The notes under the pieces were generated by a model. The model worked only from the letters and a program-made list of their open reading frames with translations, made no database searches and was not told the origin of the DNA. This document shows, piece by piece, positions 8,082 to 16,792 of a stretch of 46,881 nucleotides of DNA; position 1 is the first letter of the stretch, and every line of letters starts with the position of its first letter. The DNA comes from Alphaproteobacteria bacterium (lineage in GTDB: Bacteria > Pseudomonadota > Alphaproteobacteria > UBA9219 > RFNS01). The translations under genes and the position numbers were made by a program. The DNA lies in assembly GCA_009927055.1 (NCBI GenBank), contig RFNS01000297.1, forward strand, positions 1 to 46,881. The letters run 5' to 3'.

Positions 8082-8828
8082 ATGCAACCCCTTCCCCCGG
8101 CCGCCGACAATGTTTTGGCCGCCCGCCACCTTGGCAAGCGATACCAGCGCCGACCTGTTTTGCAAAATGTCTCCATCGAGCTGGGACGTGGCGAAATTGT
8201 GGGCCTGCTGGGCCCCAATGGGGCCGGCAAAACCACCTGCTTTTATATTCTCACAGGGCTGATCCGCCCCGATCATGGCAGCATTTTTTTAGATGGCGAT
8301 GATATCACCCGCCTGCCCATGTACAGGCGCGCGCGGCTTGGCATCAGTTACCTACCCCAAGAGGCCAGCATCTTCCGCGGCCTGACGGTGGAGGAAAACA
8401 TTCGCGCCATTGTGGAAGTGATTGAGCGTGACCGCGACAGACGCGAACAGATGGTGGATGATTTGTTGGCCGAATTTGGCATTACGCATCTTCGGCGCAC
8501 GCCATCGCTGGCGCTGTCGGGCGGCGAGCGGCGTCGGTGCGAAATTGCCCGTGCACTGGCCACGCGCCCGCATTACATTCTGCTGGATGAGCCGCTGGCC
8601 GGCATCGACCCCATTGCGCTGGCCGATATTCGTGATCTGATTGCGCAAATTCGTGATCGCGGCATTGGCGTGCTGATCACCGATCACAACGTGCAGGCCA
8701 CGCTGGGCATTGTTGACCGCGCCTATATTATTCACGAAGGCCGTGTGCTGATGAGCGGCCTGCCCGATGATATTGTTCAAAACCCCGACGTGCGGCGCGT
8801 TTATCTGGGCGAAGGGTTCAGGCTTTAG
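8082..8828 (+). CDS. lptB: LPS export ABC transporter ATP-binding protein LptB
   Basis: ATPase that powers lipopolysaccharide extraction from the inner membrane with LptF/LptG and transfer to LptC. Walker A GPNGAGKT (44-51), Q-loop YLPQEASIF, signature LSGGERRR, Walker [13 protein letters not shown], and H-loop TDHNV are all intact. [10 protein letters not shown] and the final [12 protein letters not shown] are typical of LptB rather than general ABC proteins. 248 residues. The chosen ATG (8082) gives the family-like N-terminus; no Shine-Dalgarno site is seen. The last 34 bases of the gene are duplicated at 8978-9011. Confidence 0.96.
   Translation: MQPLPPAADNVLAARHLGKRYQRRPVLQNVSIELGRGEIVGLLGPNGAGKTTCFYILTGLIRPDHGSIFLDGDDITRLPMYRRARLGISYLPQEASIFRGLTVEENIRAIVEVIERDRDRREQMVDDLLAEFGITHLRRTPSLALSGGERRRCEIARALATRPHYILLDEPLAGIDPIALADIRDLIAQIRDRGIGVLITDHNVQATLGIVDRAYIIHEGRVLMSGLPDDIVQNPDVRRVYLGEGFRL
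8794..8827 (+). repeat. 34-bp direct repeat, copy 1 (end of lptB)
   Basis: The 3' end of lptB (from GGCGCGTTTATCTGGGC to GGCTTTA) recurs at 8978-9011 with a single mismatch. The two copies flank a palindrome doublet. Confidence 0.9.
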
Positions 8829-8872
8829 GGTGCACAAAGCTTTTTCTTGAACACTCTTTCCATCCAAAAAGT

Positions 8873-8966
8873 TGTCATTCCCGCGAAAGCGGGAATCTAA
8901 GGCCGCCTGAGAAACTACTGGGTTTGTGATTGCCGCCCTAGATGCCGGATCAAGTCCGGCATGACG
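8873..8966. repeat. Palindrome doublet between lptB and cheR
   Basis: A hairpin GTCATTCCCGCGAAAGCGGG with AATCTAAGGCCGCC is followed, facing it, by GCCGCCCTAGATGCCGGATC and its hairpin partner AAGTCCGGCATGAC. The two hairpins differ in stem sequence but share the outer and inner borders. Confidence 0.85.
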
Positions 8967-8977
8967 ATATTTTTGGT

Positions 8978-9011
8978 GGCGCGTTGATCTGGGCGAAGGG
9001 TTCAGGCTTTA
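8978..9011 (+). repeat. 34-bp direct repeat, copy 2 (overlaps cheR stop)
   Basis: Second copy of the lptB 3' end, 184 bases downstream of the first, 33 of 34 identical. Its last bases supply the reverse complement of the cheR stop codon. Confidence 0.9.
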
Positions 9012-9866
9012 AGCCGCCTTCACGGCCGCGGCGCCTGAGTAGAGCGCAGCCGGAGCCGATGACAGAACATAAAGCCCACGGTTGGCATCGACGGGTCTAA
9101 ATTTATCGGTCAGGCCCAGCACGGTTTCGGCCCCGCCCAGATACAGCGCGCCATCGGGGGCCAGCACTTTGCTCATCGCTTCCAACACGCGTGTTTTGGT
9201 GGGCGGATCAAAATAAATCAGCACATTGCGGCAATAAATAATATCGAACACGCCAACCGGCCCAAAATCTTGCAGCAAATTCATTTCCTTGAACTGGCAC
9301 AGGGCGCGGCACTGGGTGTTGATTTGCCATTTATCGCCCTGCTGCGTGAAATATTTCATCAGCAGCTGAATGGGAAGGCCGCGCTGAACCTCAAACTGCG
9401 TATAAATCCCGCTGCGCGAGCGTTCGACCATTTCTGCTGACAGATCGGTGCCCATAATCTCCAGCTTCCAGCCCGGATATTTAGCCGCCAACTCGTGCCA
9501 CAGCATGGTGAGTGAATAGGCCTCCTGCCCGCTGCTGCACGCGGCCGACCACACGCGCACCTGTTTTTTGGCCGCGCGCGCCTCGGCTACATGGGGCATG
9601 ATGATGTTTTTGAACTGATCAAACGGTTTCTGATCGCGGAAGAATGATGACTCATTCGTCGTCATCGCTTCGGTCATGTCGCGCAACATGGCTTCATCAC
9701 GGCGCGAACGAATTTGCGCGGCCAGTTCATCCAGCCCTTTCAAACTATATTTGCGCGCAACGGGCAGCAGGCGCGATTCAAGCAAATAGGCTTTCTCAGG
9801 CGTCAGCACCAGGCCCGATCGCTGCTTCAGAATGCCCGAGAGCAATTCAAAATCTTCGGTTTTCAT
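9009..9866 (-). CDS. cheR: Chemotaxis protein methyltransferase CheR
   Basis: SAM-dependent methyltransferase that methylates glutamates on chemoreceptors. An N-terminal helical CheR_N domain (1-70, ending MTTNESSFFRD) precedes the Rossmann-type domain, with the SAM motif RVWSAACSSGQEAYSL and FDIIYCRNVLIYFD. 285 residues, full length. The stop codon lies inside the 34-bp repeat derived from lptB, so the extreme C-terminus (alanine-rich) may have been altered. Start overlaps the cheB stop by 4 bases (ATGA). Last gene of the che operon. Confidence 0.96.
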   Translation of the reverse strand: MKTEDFELLSGILKQRSGLVLTPEKAYLLESRLLPVARKYSLKGLDELAAQIRSRRDEAMLRDMTEAMTTNESSFFRDQKPFDQFKNIIMPHVAEARAAKKQVRVWSAACSSGQEAYSLTMLWHELAAKYPGWKLEIMGTDLSAEMVERSRSGIYTQFEVQRGLPIQLLMKYFTQQGDKWQINTQCRALCQFKEMNLLQDFGPVGVFDIIYCRNVLIYFDPPTKTRVLEAMSKVLAPDGALYLGGAETVLGLTDKFRPVDANRGLYVLSSAPAALYSGAAAVKAA

Positions 9867-11038
9867 GGCACCTGTCCCGAAGCAAGTTTAAGAATGGCCG
9901 GCCCAATATCATTCACCGGCAGCAACGCCGAACATGCGCCCGTTTGCGCAACAGCGCCCGGCATGCCCCACACCACACTGGTGGCTTCATCTTGCGCCAG
10001 CACGGCGCCGCCGGCTTTCACCACCACCTCGCACCCCTTGGCGCCATCGCTGCCCATGCCCGTTAAAATAACAGTCAGCACGTTTTTGCCAAAAACCGAG
10101 ACGATAGATCGCAGCATCGGGTCAACCGCAGGGCGGCAAAAATTCTCGGGCGCATCTTGGGTCAGCGTCACCTTGGCGGGCGAGGCGCCCATGCGGCGCA
10201 CCAGCATATGATATCCACCTGGCGCCAATAAAATTTCACCGGTTTTTAATTCATCGCCCTCTGCCGCTTCTTTGCAGCGCATGCCGGTTTGTTTTGAAAT
10301 ATGATCGGCCAGCGTGGTGGTAAACGCTGGCGGCATGTGCTGCGTGATCACAACAGGAAGTTTCAAATGCCCCGCCAGCGGTTTGATGACATTAAACAAA
10401 GCCTGCGGCCCACCGGTTGAGCTGCCGATGGCCACAATCTCTGGCCTAAAGCCCGCGGGCCACGGGCGCAACAGCACAGGTTTTCCCGGCTGTGCCAACG
10501 GTGTTGCGGCAGACGCCGATATTTTATCAGGCCCTGATGGTTTATGAGGAGACGCCGGTGCGCTGGCCTGCGGCACCCCAAGTTGCTGACCACCGCGCAC
10601 ACCCGCGCGCCGTGCCGAAGCCCCCAACGCCTTAACCTTCGCCACAATATCGCGCTTAAAATCATCGGCCGCCGTCATCTCGCGCGAGGTGGTGGGCTTT
10701 GCCAAATAATCAGACGCCCCAAGCTCAAGCGCCTTCATGCTTATTTCGGCGCCACGCTGGGTGAGAGTGGATGAGATGAGCACGCGCGCGTGCGGATCAA
10801 TCTGCAGCAGTTGCGGCAACGCCGTCAGTCCATCCATGACCGGCATTTCAATATCCAGCACAATCACATCGGCCGGCGTGTTTTTGAACGAACGCAGCGC
10901 GGCCGCGCCATCGCCCGCCGATGATACAATATGAATGCCGGGGTCTTCCTCAAGAATGCGCGTAACCAGGCCGCGTATCACAATCGCATCCTCCACAATC
11001 ATAACACGAATGGCATCAGGGTGAGGGGTGGTGGTCAT
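9863..11038 (-). CDS. cheB: Chemotaxis response regulator and protein-glutamate methylesterase CheB
   Basis: Removes methyl groups from chemoreceptors when phosphorylated by CheA. The N-terminal receiver domain (about 10-125) has the phospho-acceptor D62 (VLDIEMPVMDG). An Ala/Pro-rich linker of about 60 residues leads to the methylesterase domain (200-391) with the triad S207 (GSSTGGPQAL), H234 (TQHMPPAF) and D331 (GMGSDGAKG). 391 residues. Overlaps cheY and cheR by 4 bases each, consistent with coupled translation. Confidence 0.97.
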   Translation of the reverse strand: MTTTPHPDAIRVMIVEDAIVIRGLVTRILEEDPGIHIVSSAGDGAAALRSFKNTPADVIVLDIEMPVMDGLTALPQLLQIDPHARVLISSTLTQRGAEISMKALELGASDYLAKPTTSREMTAADDFKRDIVAKVKALGASARRAGVRGGQQLGVPQASAPASPHKPSGPDKISASAATPLAQPGKPVLLRPWPAGFRPEIVAIGSSTGGPQALFNVIKPLAGHLKLPVVITQHMPPAFTTTLADHISKQTGMRCKEAAEGDELKTGEILLAPGGYHMLVRRMGASPAKVTLTQDAPENFCRPAVDPMLRSIVSVFGKNVLTVILTGMGSDGAKGCEVVVKAGGAVLAQDEATSVVWGMPGAVAQTGACSALLPVNDIGPAILKLASGQVP

Positions 11039-11412
11039 GCTTGCTCATCAAGCAGGCCAAGCTGCACAAGCTTGCCCTGAATAATATCGTTATCAAACGG
11101 CTTCATGATGTATTCGTTCGCACCCGCGCCGATGGCCTGCTGAATATGCGACATATCGTTTTCTGTGGTGCAGAAAATCACGCACGGCGTGCCACCTTCG
11201 GGCAGTTCGCGCAACTTGGGCAAAAATTCAATGCCCGTCATCACGGGCATGTTCCAATCCAGCAAAATCAGATCGGGCAGTTTTTTTTGGCACGCTGTCA
11301 GCGCCTGCTGGCCATCTTCGGCTTCATCGCACGCAAAGCCATTGCCTTCCAAAATTTTGCGCGCCACCTTGCGCACCACGCGACTGTCATCCACAATTAG
11401 GGCTGTTTTCAT
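11035..11412 (-). CDS. cheY: Single-domain response regulator CheY
   Basis: 125-residue receiver domain expected to carry the phosphoryl signal from CheA to the flagellar switch or act as a phosphate sink. Acid pocket D8/D9, phospho-acceptor D52 (ILLDWNMPVM), switch T82/T83 and K104 (MKPF) are present. It has a GAGGAAC ribosome site and lies 7 bases downstream of cheW; its stop overlaps cheB by 4 bases. Confidence 0.96.
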   Translation of the reverse strand: MKTALIVDDSRVVRKVARKILEGNGFACDEAEDGQQALTACQKKLPDLILLDWNMPVMTGIEFLPKLRELPEGGTPCVIFCTTENDMSHIQQAIGAGANEYIMKPFDNDIIQGKLVQLGLLDEQA

Positions 11413-11419
11413 GGGTTCC

Positions 11420-11914
11420 TCACGCCGCGTCGTTCACAAAACTCAGTAACCTGTTCACATCCAGCACCACCATCAGACGACCATCCATACGGAACACACC
11501 GCCCGCCACATCGCGCCAGCGTTGATCGAGCGTGGGGGGATTCGGCTCGTACTGATGGTGCGGCATGATCATCACCTCGCCCACCTGATCGACAATCAGA
11601 TTAAAAGACTCATTACCGCAATCTACCACAATGCTCATCGATTTTTTGCCATCGTCGCGCGGCGGCAGGCCAAGACAGGTTCGCACATCCACCGTTGTCA
11701 CAATGCGGCCACGCAAATTCAGCGATCCGGCAATCTGCGGCGGCGCCAGCGGCACGCGCGTAATTTTTTGGGGCGACAACACATCGTGCACCTGTAACAC
11801 AGGAATGCCAAACAACTGCCCCGCGATGAACATGGTCACATAATCGCTGCCCTCAGAGGCCAGTATGGGCGGCCGGCCGGTGCTGGCGACAGCAGGTAAT
11901 TGAGACATCGTCAT
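11420..11914 (-). CDS. cheW: Chemotaxis coupling protein CheW
   Basis: Scaffold linking receptors to CheA. The CheW fold covers about residues 22-160, with YVTMFIAGQLFGIPVLQV, RVPLAPPQIAGSLNLRGRIV and a conserved FNLIVDQVGEV. 164 residues, with a 20-residue nonconserved N-terminus. The start at 11914 overlaps the cheA stop (ATGA); an ATG two codons in is an alternative. Confidence 0.96.
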   Translation of the reverse strand: MTMSQLPAVASTGRPPILASEGSDYVTMFIAGQLFGIPVLQVHDVLSPQKITRVPLAPPQIAGSLNLRGRIVTTVDVRTCLGLPPRDDGKKSMSIVVDCGNESFNLIVDQVGEVMIMPHHQYEPNPPTLDQRWRDVAGGVFRMDGRLMVVLDVNRLLSFVNDAA

Positions 11915-14541
11915 GACGCTGCTCCTCCACCACGAATGTGCTGATGCAGCACCTGCAACAATCCTTCGCGATCAAACTTGGCCACATAATCATTAAACCC
12001 AACTTCGGCGCCGCGCTCCAAATCGCGCGGATTGGTGTGCGAGCTCATCGCAATCACCGGCAGCTTAGACCACCGCCCCTCGCGGCGAAGCTGGCTGACA
12101 AAATCAAACCCGCTCATCTGCGGCATTTCAATGTCGCTCACAATCGCATCAAACTCCATGCCTTCTTCATAATACTTCATCGCATCCTTGGGGTTTTCGG
12201 CTGTCGTGACCTGATAGCCCGCCAGGGTAAGCACAGGGGTGAGAAGATTTCTGAAAAACGCGCTGTCATCGACCAGCAGAATGCGGTTGCGCGATTGCGG
12301 ATCGTTAAAGGCGCCTTCGTGCGCGGGATCAAACCAATCGCCAAACGCCTTATCGAGGAAATATCCCACATCAATAATCTCGGTCGCCTTGCCGGCAATA
12401 ATGGCGGTGCCCATCTGACCTGTGCGATCGCCTGTCAACTCAATGTTCATCGCTTCATCGACAATATCCAAAATTTCATCAACCGCCAACCCCATCGAAT
12501 GATCGCGATCACTGAACACCAACACGGCCTGACGCCCTTCTTGTTTCAATTGATATTCGGGGGCAATGGCCACAATCGGCATCAGGTGGCCGCGATACTG
12601 GATCAGCGCGCGACCATTGGCATGCTCAATATCGTGCACATCAAAATCTTCCAAACGCGCAACCAACGATAAAGGCACTGCCTTCGGCACCGCACTGCCC
12701 GCGCGAAACAGCAGCAGGCTTTGCTTGCTGCCCTGACGCACAACCGAACTTTTGGCGGCCGTATCGGTTTGCGCGTTGTTCGATGATTGAATATCGCCCG
12801 CGTGCGCGGCAATGCCGTTGGGATCGAGGATCATGACCACGCTGCCATCGCCCAAAATGGTGTTGCCGGAAAAGAGCGTGATGTGGCGCAGCGCGCGCGA
12901 CACAGGCTTGACCACAATTTCTTCCGTATCAAACACGCGATCGACCATAATGCCGAACAAACTGTTGCCCACTTGGGCCACCACCACAAAGCCTTTGTGC
13001 ACATCTGATTTCGTGATGGGCAACTGCATCAGCTGCGCCAGCGAAACAAGCGGCAGCAAGCGGTTGCGCAGGCGCAGCACGGGCGTGTTGCTGATGTATT
13101 CGATTTTATATTCACTGTTTTCTGAGGCGCGCACCAGTTCAACCACATTCAGCTGCGGAATGGCGTAGCGATCCTCGGCCACTTCCACAATCAACGCCGA
13201 AACAATGGCCAGTGTCAGCGGGATTTTGATTTGAAAGCGCGAGCCCTTGCCCACGGTTGAAAACATTTCAATGGTGCCGCCGATTTTTTCCACATTCGTG
13301 CGCACCACATCCATGCCCACGCCGCGACCCGACACAGATGTGACGGCGGCGGCGGTTGAAAACCCCGGCTTGAAAATAAACTGCATAATTTGCTGATCAC
13401 TCATGCCCGAAATATCAGCCTCTGTCGCCAGGCCGTTTTGAATGGCCTTGGCTTTGATTTTTTCAATGGCCAAACCTTTTCCGTCATCCTTAATTTCAAT
13501 AATAATATGTCCGCCTTCATGATAGGCGTTCAGCGTCACCGTTCCTGTCTCTGGTTTGCCTGCGGCCACGCGATCGGCCGGCAATTCAATGCCATGATCG
13601 GCCGAGTTGCGCACCATGTGCGTGAGCGGATCTTTGATCAGTTCCAAAACCTGCCTGTCCAACTCGGTTTCGGCGCCCAGCATAACTAGATCAATTTTTT
13701 TGTTCAGCTCGCGCGACAGATCGCGGATGATGCGCGGCAGTTTTGTCCAGGCGTTGCCAATGGGCTGCATGCGCGTTTTCATCACGCCGTCCTGCAATTC
13801 AGATACAATATGATTCAACCGCTGCAAGCTGGTGGTGAACACGCTATCTTTCTGTGTGCGATTAAGCTGCATCAACTGGTTGCGTGCCAAAACAAGTTCG
13901 CTCACCTGCGTCATCAGGTTTTCCAGCAAATCAACCGACAAGCGCACACTGGACGCGGCCACCGCTGAATCTTTCGCCTCAGCATGATCGGCGGCAGGCG
14001 CCGCCGCCACGGGGGCGGGCGCCGCTTTGGCAGGGGCCGGTTGCGCGGCAGGTGCCGCCACACGCTCTGGCTCTGGCGCTGCCTCGGCCACAGGTTCGGG
14101 CGCGGGTGTTTCTTGCGGTTCGGGCGCGGCAGAGGCCGCCGCGGCCACCGCAACATCCAGCCCTTTTCCTTCGCTCATATCATTCAGGGCTTGGATCAGG
14201 TCGGCATCATTGCCATCGGGTTCTTTTTCGGTCGCTTCCAGCACGGCCAGAAGCGATTTGATTTGATCAAGCGAGCGAAAAATAAGCGTGACCGCCGCAG
14301 GCGTGACAGGCAGCACGCCATCACGAAATTTGCCCAGCACGTTTTCGCTGGCGTGCGCCACTTTCTCAAGGCGCGGAAGACCCAAAAAACCGCATGTGCC
14401 CTTAATGGTGTGCACAAGGCGGAAAATGCTGCTGAGAAGGCCGGGATTGTTGGGGTTCTGCTCCAGCTCGACCAATTGAAGATCAAGCTGCGCCATGTTT
14501 TCATTGGTTTCGGTCAAAAAGTCACGGAGAAGATCATCCAT
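11911..14541 (-). CDS. cheA: Hybrid chemotaxis histidine kinase CheA with C-terminal receiver
   Basis: Sensor kinase of the chemotaxis pathway, 876 residues. Domain order: HPt (1-120, phospho-site H44 in RLVHTIKGTCGFLG), Ala/Pro/Glu linker (about 131-195) without a recognisable P2, dimerisation helices (198-260), HATPase (N box 308-319, DDGKG 352-356, GRGVGMD 405-411), a CheW-like P5 region (445-575), a second CheW-like module (about 615-740), and a REC domain from 753 with D803 (VSDIEMP) and K855. The fused receiver and second CheW-like module make it longer than a classical CheA (about 650-700). First gene of cheAWYBR; no receptor, cheD or cheZ is in the window. Confidence 0.96.
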   Translation of the reverse strand: MDDLLRDFLTETNENMAQLDLQLVELEQNPNNPGLLSSIFRLVHTIKGTCGFLGLPRLEKVAHASENVLGKFRDGVLPVTPAAVTLIFRSLDQIKSLLAVLEATEKEPDGNDADLIQALNDMSEGKGLDVAVAAAASAAPEPQETPAPEPVAEAAPEPERVAAPAAQPAPAKAAPAPVAAAPAADHAEAKDSAVAASSVRLSVDLLENLMTQVSELVLARNQLMQLNRTQKDSVFTTSLQRLNHIVSELQDGVMKTRMQPIGNAWTKLPRIIRDLSRELNKKIDLVMLGAETELDRQVLELIKDPLTHMVRNSADHGIELPADRVAAGKPETGTVTLNAYHEGGHIIIEIKDDGKGLAIEKIKAKAIQNGLATEADISGMSDQQIMQFIFKPGFSTAAAVTSVSGRGVGMDVVRTNVEKIGGTIEMFSTVGKGSRFQIKIPLTLAIVSALIVEVAEDRYAIPQLNVVELVRASENSEYKIEYISNTPVLRLRNRLLPLVSLAQLMQLPITKSDVHKGFVVVAQVGNSLFGIMVDRVFDTEEIVVKPVSRALRHITLFSGNTILGDGSVVMILDPNGIAAHAGDIQSSNNAQTDTAAKSSVVRQGSKQSLLLFRAGSAVPKAVPLSLVARLEDFDVHDIEHANGRALIQYRGHLMPIVAIAPEYQLKQEGRQAVLVFSDRDHSMGLAVDEILDIVDEAMNIELTGDRTGQMGTAIIAGKATEIIDVGYFLDKAFGDWFDPAHEGAFNDPQSRNRILLVDDSAFFRNLLTPVLTLAGYQVTTAENPKDAMKYYEEGMEFDAIVSDIEMPQMSGFDFVSQLRREGRWSKLPVIAMSSHTNPRDLERGAEVGFNDYVAKFDREGLLQVLHQHIRGGGAAS

Positions 14542-14595
14542 CAGGGGCCCCGGGATGTGAAGAAAACGGTTAACCTTCTTTTTGCCTGAGAAAAC

Positions 14596-14725
14596 TTAAT
14601 AATCGGTAATCAGTCATCGGTTATCAGTGTTCAGTCATCGGGGATACCAATGTTTCAGCTTTCCCCCTGATTACCGATCACTGATTACCGATGACTGATG
14701 ACTGATCACTGATAACTGATACATA
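14596..14725. repeat. TGATTACCGAT/CAGTGATCAGTCATC repeat cluster, inverted halves
   Basis: Short degenerate units (ATCGGTAATCAGTCATCGG on the left, GATTACCGATCACTGATTAC on the right) are packed in two blocks that are roughly inverse complements around a 25-base centre. The right block encodes the last residues of chpT. A small related fragment lies at 32763-32780. Confidence 0.8.
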
Positions 14726-15324
14726 TCAGGCCCCACCTCGGTTTTCAGCATCAGGCGGTAAAAACCGGCGTTCAGGCGCGTGATATAGGCCTGAATGGTG
14801 CGAGGGCCAAGGTCATCAACCGCCACATGCCCATCCAAAGCGCCCTGGCTGGCGGGGTTAAGGCCTGCGCTGCGCCCCTCGGCCCGCACCACCACCTGCC
14901 GCGCCTGGGCGCCCGCGCCAATGCTGATCTGCCCGCCATAGGGCAGGGCTTCCTCGGCCAGCAGGGCCATATTCAGCACCGTTTTCACCCCGCCTTGAGA
15001 TAACAAAAGCTCAGATGTATCCAGCCCCGCCTCCCATTGCGCGGTCACTTTTCCGTGCGTCAGCGCTTCGGTGGCGATGTGGCGAACATCTTTCAAACTC
15101 TGGCCCGCCTCGGCCCCCGCGCGACCATAGGAAAGCCTGAAAAATCGAAGCTTTTTAGAGGCTTGATCGGCGCTGTTGCCAATCAGCGTCATGGCTTCGG
15201 CCCCCACATCGCCGCCCACTTCGGTAAATAACTCCACCCCATTGTTAATGGCGCTGACAGGGCTGATAAGGTCATGGCAGATTTTTGAAATCAATAAATC
15301 CATCACCCGCATTTCAAGCGGCAT
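14671..15324 (-). CDS. chpT: ChpT-like histidine phosphotransferase
   Basis: In Caulobacter and relatives ChpT relays phosphate from CckA to CtrA and CpdR. The N-terminal phosphotransfer helix is unmistakable: LLISKICHDLISPVSAINNGVEL with H17 as the likely phospho-site. A degenerate ATPase-like domain follows, ending near residue 200 (RTIQAYITRLNAGFYRLML). The start at 15324 has GGGGAG upstream. The final QLSVISHQSSVISDR is the translation of the repeat cluster, so the native C-terminus was replaced or extended. It lies upstream of cheA on the same strand, 129 bases away. Confidence 0.85.
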   Translation of the reverse strand: MPLEMRVMDLLISKICHDLISPVSAINNGVELFTEVGGDVGAEAMTLIGNSADQASKKLRFFRLSYGRAGAEAGQSLKDVRHIATEALTHGKVTAQWEAGLDTSELLLSQGGVKTVLNMALLAEEALPYGGQISIGAGAQARQVVVRAEGRSAGLNPASQGALDGHVAVDDLGPRTIQAYITRLNAGFYRLMLKTEVGPDMYQLSVISHQSSVISDR

Positions 15325-15431
15325 GTTTTTCTCCCCACGTTGAATAATCAGGTTTGGCCCGATTCCGTTACCAAGGCCTTAAAATTGGCGCTCACACCTG
15401 TTTCTGGTAACGGTGAATGATGGGGACAACC

Positions 15432-16190
15432 ATGACCATTGCCTTTCTGGCCGCCCAAAGCGCGGCCGCCCAGGAAGCCCTGAAGCAGGCCACGCAACGC
15501 TATGGCCAAAACACGCCCGAGGCGGCCGATGTGGTGGTGGCGCTGGGGGGCGATGGTTTTTTGCTTCAAACGCTGCACACCATGCTGCCGCAGAATAAAC
15601 CCGTGTACGGCATGAAAAAAGGCTCGGTTGGTTTTTTGCTGAACAGTTTTGATCTGGATGATCTACCCGCGCGCCTGAACAACGCCCAGCGCATTCAACT
15701 GCACCCCCTGCACATGAATGCCACGACAGTGGATGGACAAAATATTCAGCACAGCGCGTTTAACGAAGTTTCTCTGCTGCGCGAAACGCACCAGGCCGCC
15801 AAAATAAAAATCACGGTGGATGAGGTGGTGCGCATGGCCGAGTTGGTGTGCGATGGCGCGCTGGTGGCCACCGCCGCCGGCAGCACGGCCTATAATCTCT
15901 CGGCGCACGGGCCCATTTTACCGCTCAATGCCAACCTGCTGGCCCTCACGCCCATCAGCGCCTTTCGGCCGCGGCGATGGCGCGGGGCGTTGTTGCCCAG
16001 TCACGCGCACATTCGTTTTGATATCCTCGATGCCGCCAAGCGCCCTGTGTCTGCAGTGGCCGATTTTAATGAGGTGCGCGATGTGCGCGCGGTCGCCATT
16101 CATCAAAACCGCGATCGCGCCATGACACTTTTGTTCGATCCCGATCAAAATCTGGCCGAGAGAATTATTCAAGAACAGTTTGAGGTTTAG
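15432..16190 (+). CDS. nadK: NAD kinase
   Basis: Phosphorylates NAD to NADP using ATP. The nucleotide motif GGDG is at 39-42 (VVVALGGDGFLLQ), followed by YGMKKGSVGFLLN, FNEVSLLRE, and the substrate segment CDGALVATAAGSTAYNLSAHGPI. 252 residues is typical of compact alphaproteobacterial forms. The start at 15432 is chosen because GGGGA lies just upstream; two ATGs at 15417 and 15420 are less likely. Divergent from chpT. Confidence 0.96.
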   Translation: MTIAFLAAQSAAAQEALKQATQRYGQNTPEAADVVVALGGDGFLLQTLHTMLPQNKPVYGMKKGSVGFLLNSFDLDDLPARLNNAQRIQLHPLHMNATTVDGQNIQHSAFNEVSLLRETHQAAKIKITVDEVVRMAELVCDGALVATAAGSTAYNLSAHGPILPLNANLLALTPISAFRPRRWRGALLPSHAHIRFDILDAAKRPVSAVADFNEVRDVRAVAIHQNRDRAMTLLFDPDQNLAERIIQEQFEV

Positions 16191-16234
16191 TGTCAGGATC
16201 TATTCGATTTTGATCAACCTCAACAAAAAAACAG

Positions 16235-16314
16235 CGTCATCCCCGCGCAGACGGGGATCCATTTCACAGCATGTGCTGGCGTATAAATGGATTCCCGCTT
16301 TCGCGGGAATGACG
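16235..16314. repeat. 80-bp palindrome doublet after nadK
   Basis: CGTCATCCCCGCGCAGACGG plus GGATCCATT faces AATGGATTCCCGCTTTCGCG plus GGAATGACG across a 22-base centre. The whole unit is an inverted repeat made of two smaller hairpins and sits between two convergent genes. Confidence 0.9.
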
Positions 16315-16363
16315 ATGGCGTAGGTGGATAGGGCACCGCATATTAACGAGTCTTAGCCCTAAC

Positions 16364-16792
16364 CTACCGCAAATCGGCGCAGTGGGTGGCCAAATGATCT
16401 TGCTGCGGGTTGGTCAGGGGTTGGTTGTTATACAAAATCTTATCGCCCTGCACCGTCACTGTGCCCACATTCACAACCGATTCATCCAGTTTGTCGCGCA
16501 AAAAACCACTGCCCTGTTCATCGGCCGGCAGCCACAGCGACAGCGCGCTTGAGATATCGATGCTAATCACCTCCGGCAACTGAAGGTGCGGCGCGCCCTC
16601 AACATTCGCCGGCGCCACCGCACGCCCCATCACATCGACGCCTTCCTTAAACTCAACATCTGAAAAAGGTTTGTGCTTTATCAACTGCTCGCACGCGCGG
16701 CGCGGCACGGTGATATGTAAAACATCTTGGTTCGCGCTTGCTGGCAGCGCAGTGAAAAAAGCAAGTAGAATGAAAAGAATCGTCATCCTCAC
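16364..16792 (-). CDS. Small exported protein of unknown function downstream of valS
   Basis: 142 residues with a clear signal peptide (MRMTILFILLAFFTALPASA, cleavage after ASA). The mature part has two cysteines, one near the N-terminus (RRACEQLI) and one at the end (ATHCADLR), that could bond. The centre has alternating hydrophobic residues suggestive of beta strands (LPEVISIDI, VNVGTVTV). I do not recognise a family. The start overlaps the valS stop by 4 bases, so it is probably translated from the valS message. Confidence 0.75.
   Translation of the reverse strand: MRMTILFILLAFFTALPASANQDVLHITVPRRACEQLIKHKPFSDVEFKEGVDVMGRAVAPANVEGAPHLQLPEVISIDISSALSLWLPADEQGSGFLRDKLDESVVNVGTVTVQGDKILYNNQPLTNPQQDHLATHCADLR

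Noticed and set aside
13984-14589. 201-codon plus-strand frame opposite cheA
   Set aside because: Arg/Gly-rich shadow of the Ala/Pro linker of CheA; no homology or ribosome site.
14542-14600. CtrA binding site (TTAA-N7-TTAA) before cheA
   Set aside because: TTAA motifs are present but not at the required spacing.
14596-14725. CRISPR-like array
   Set aside because: Units are short, degenerate and without regular spacers, and they overlap chpT; no cas genes are present.
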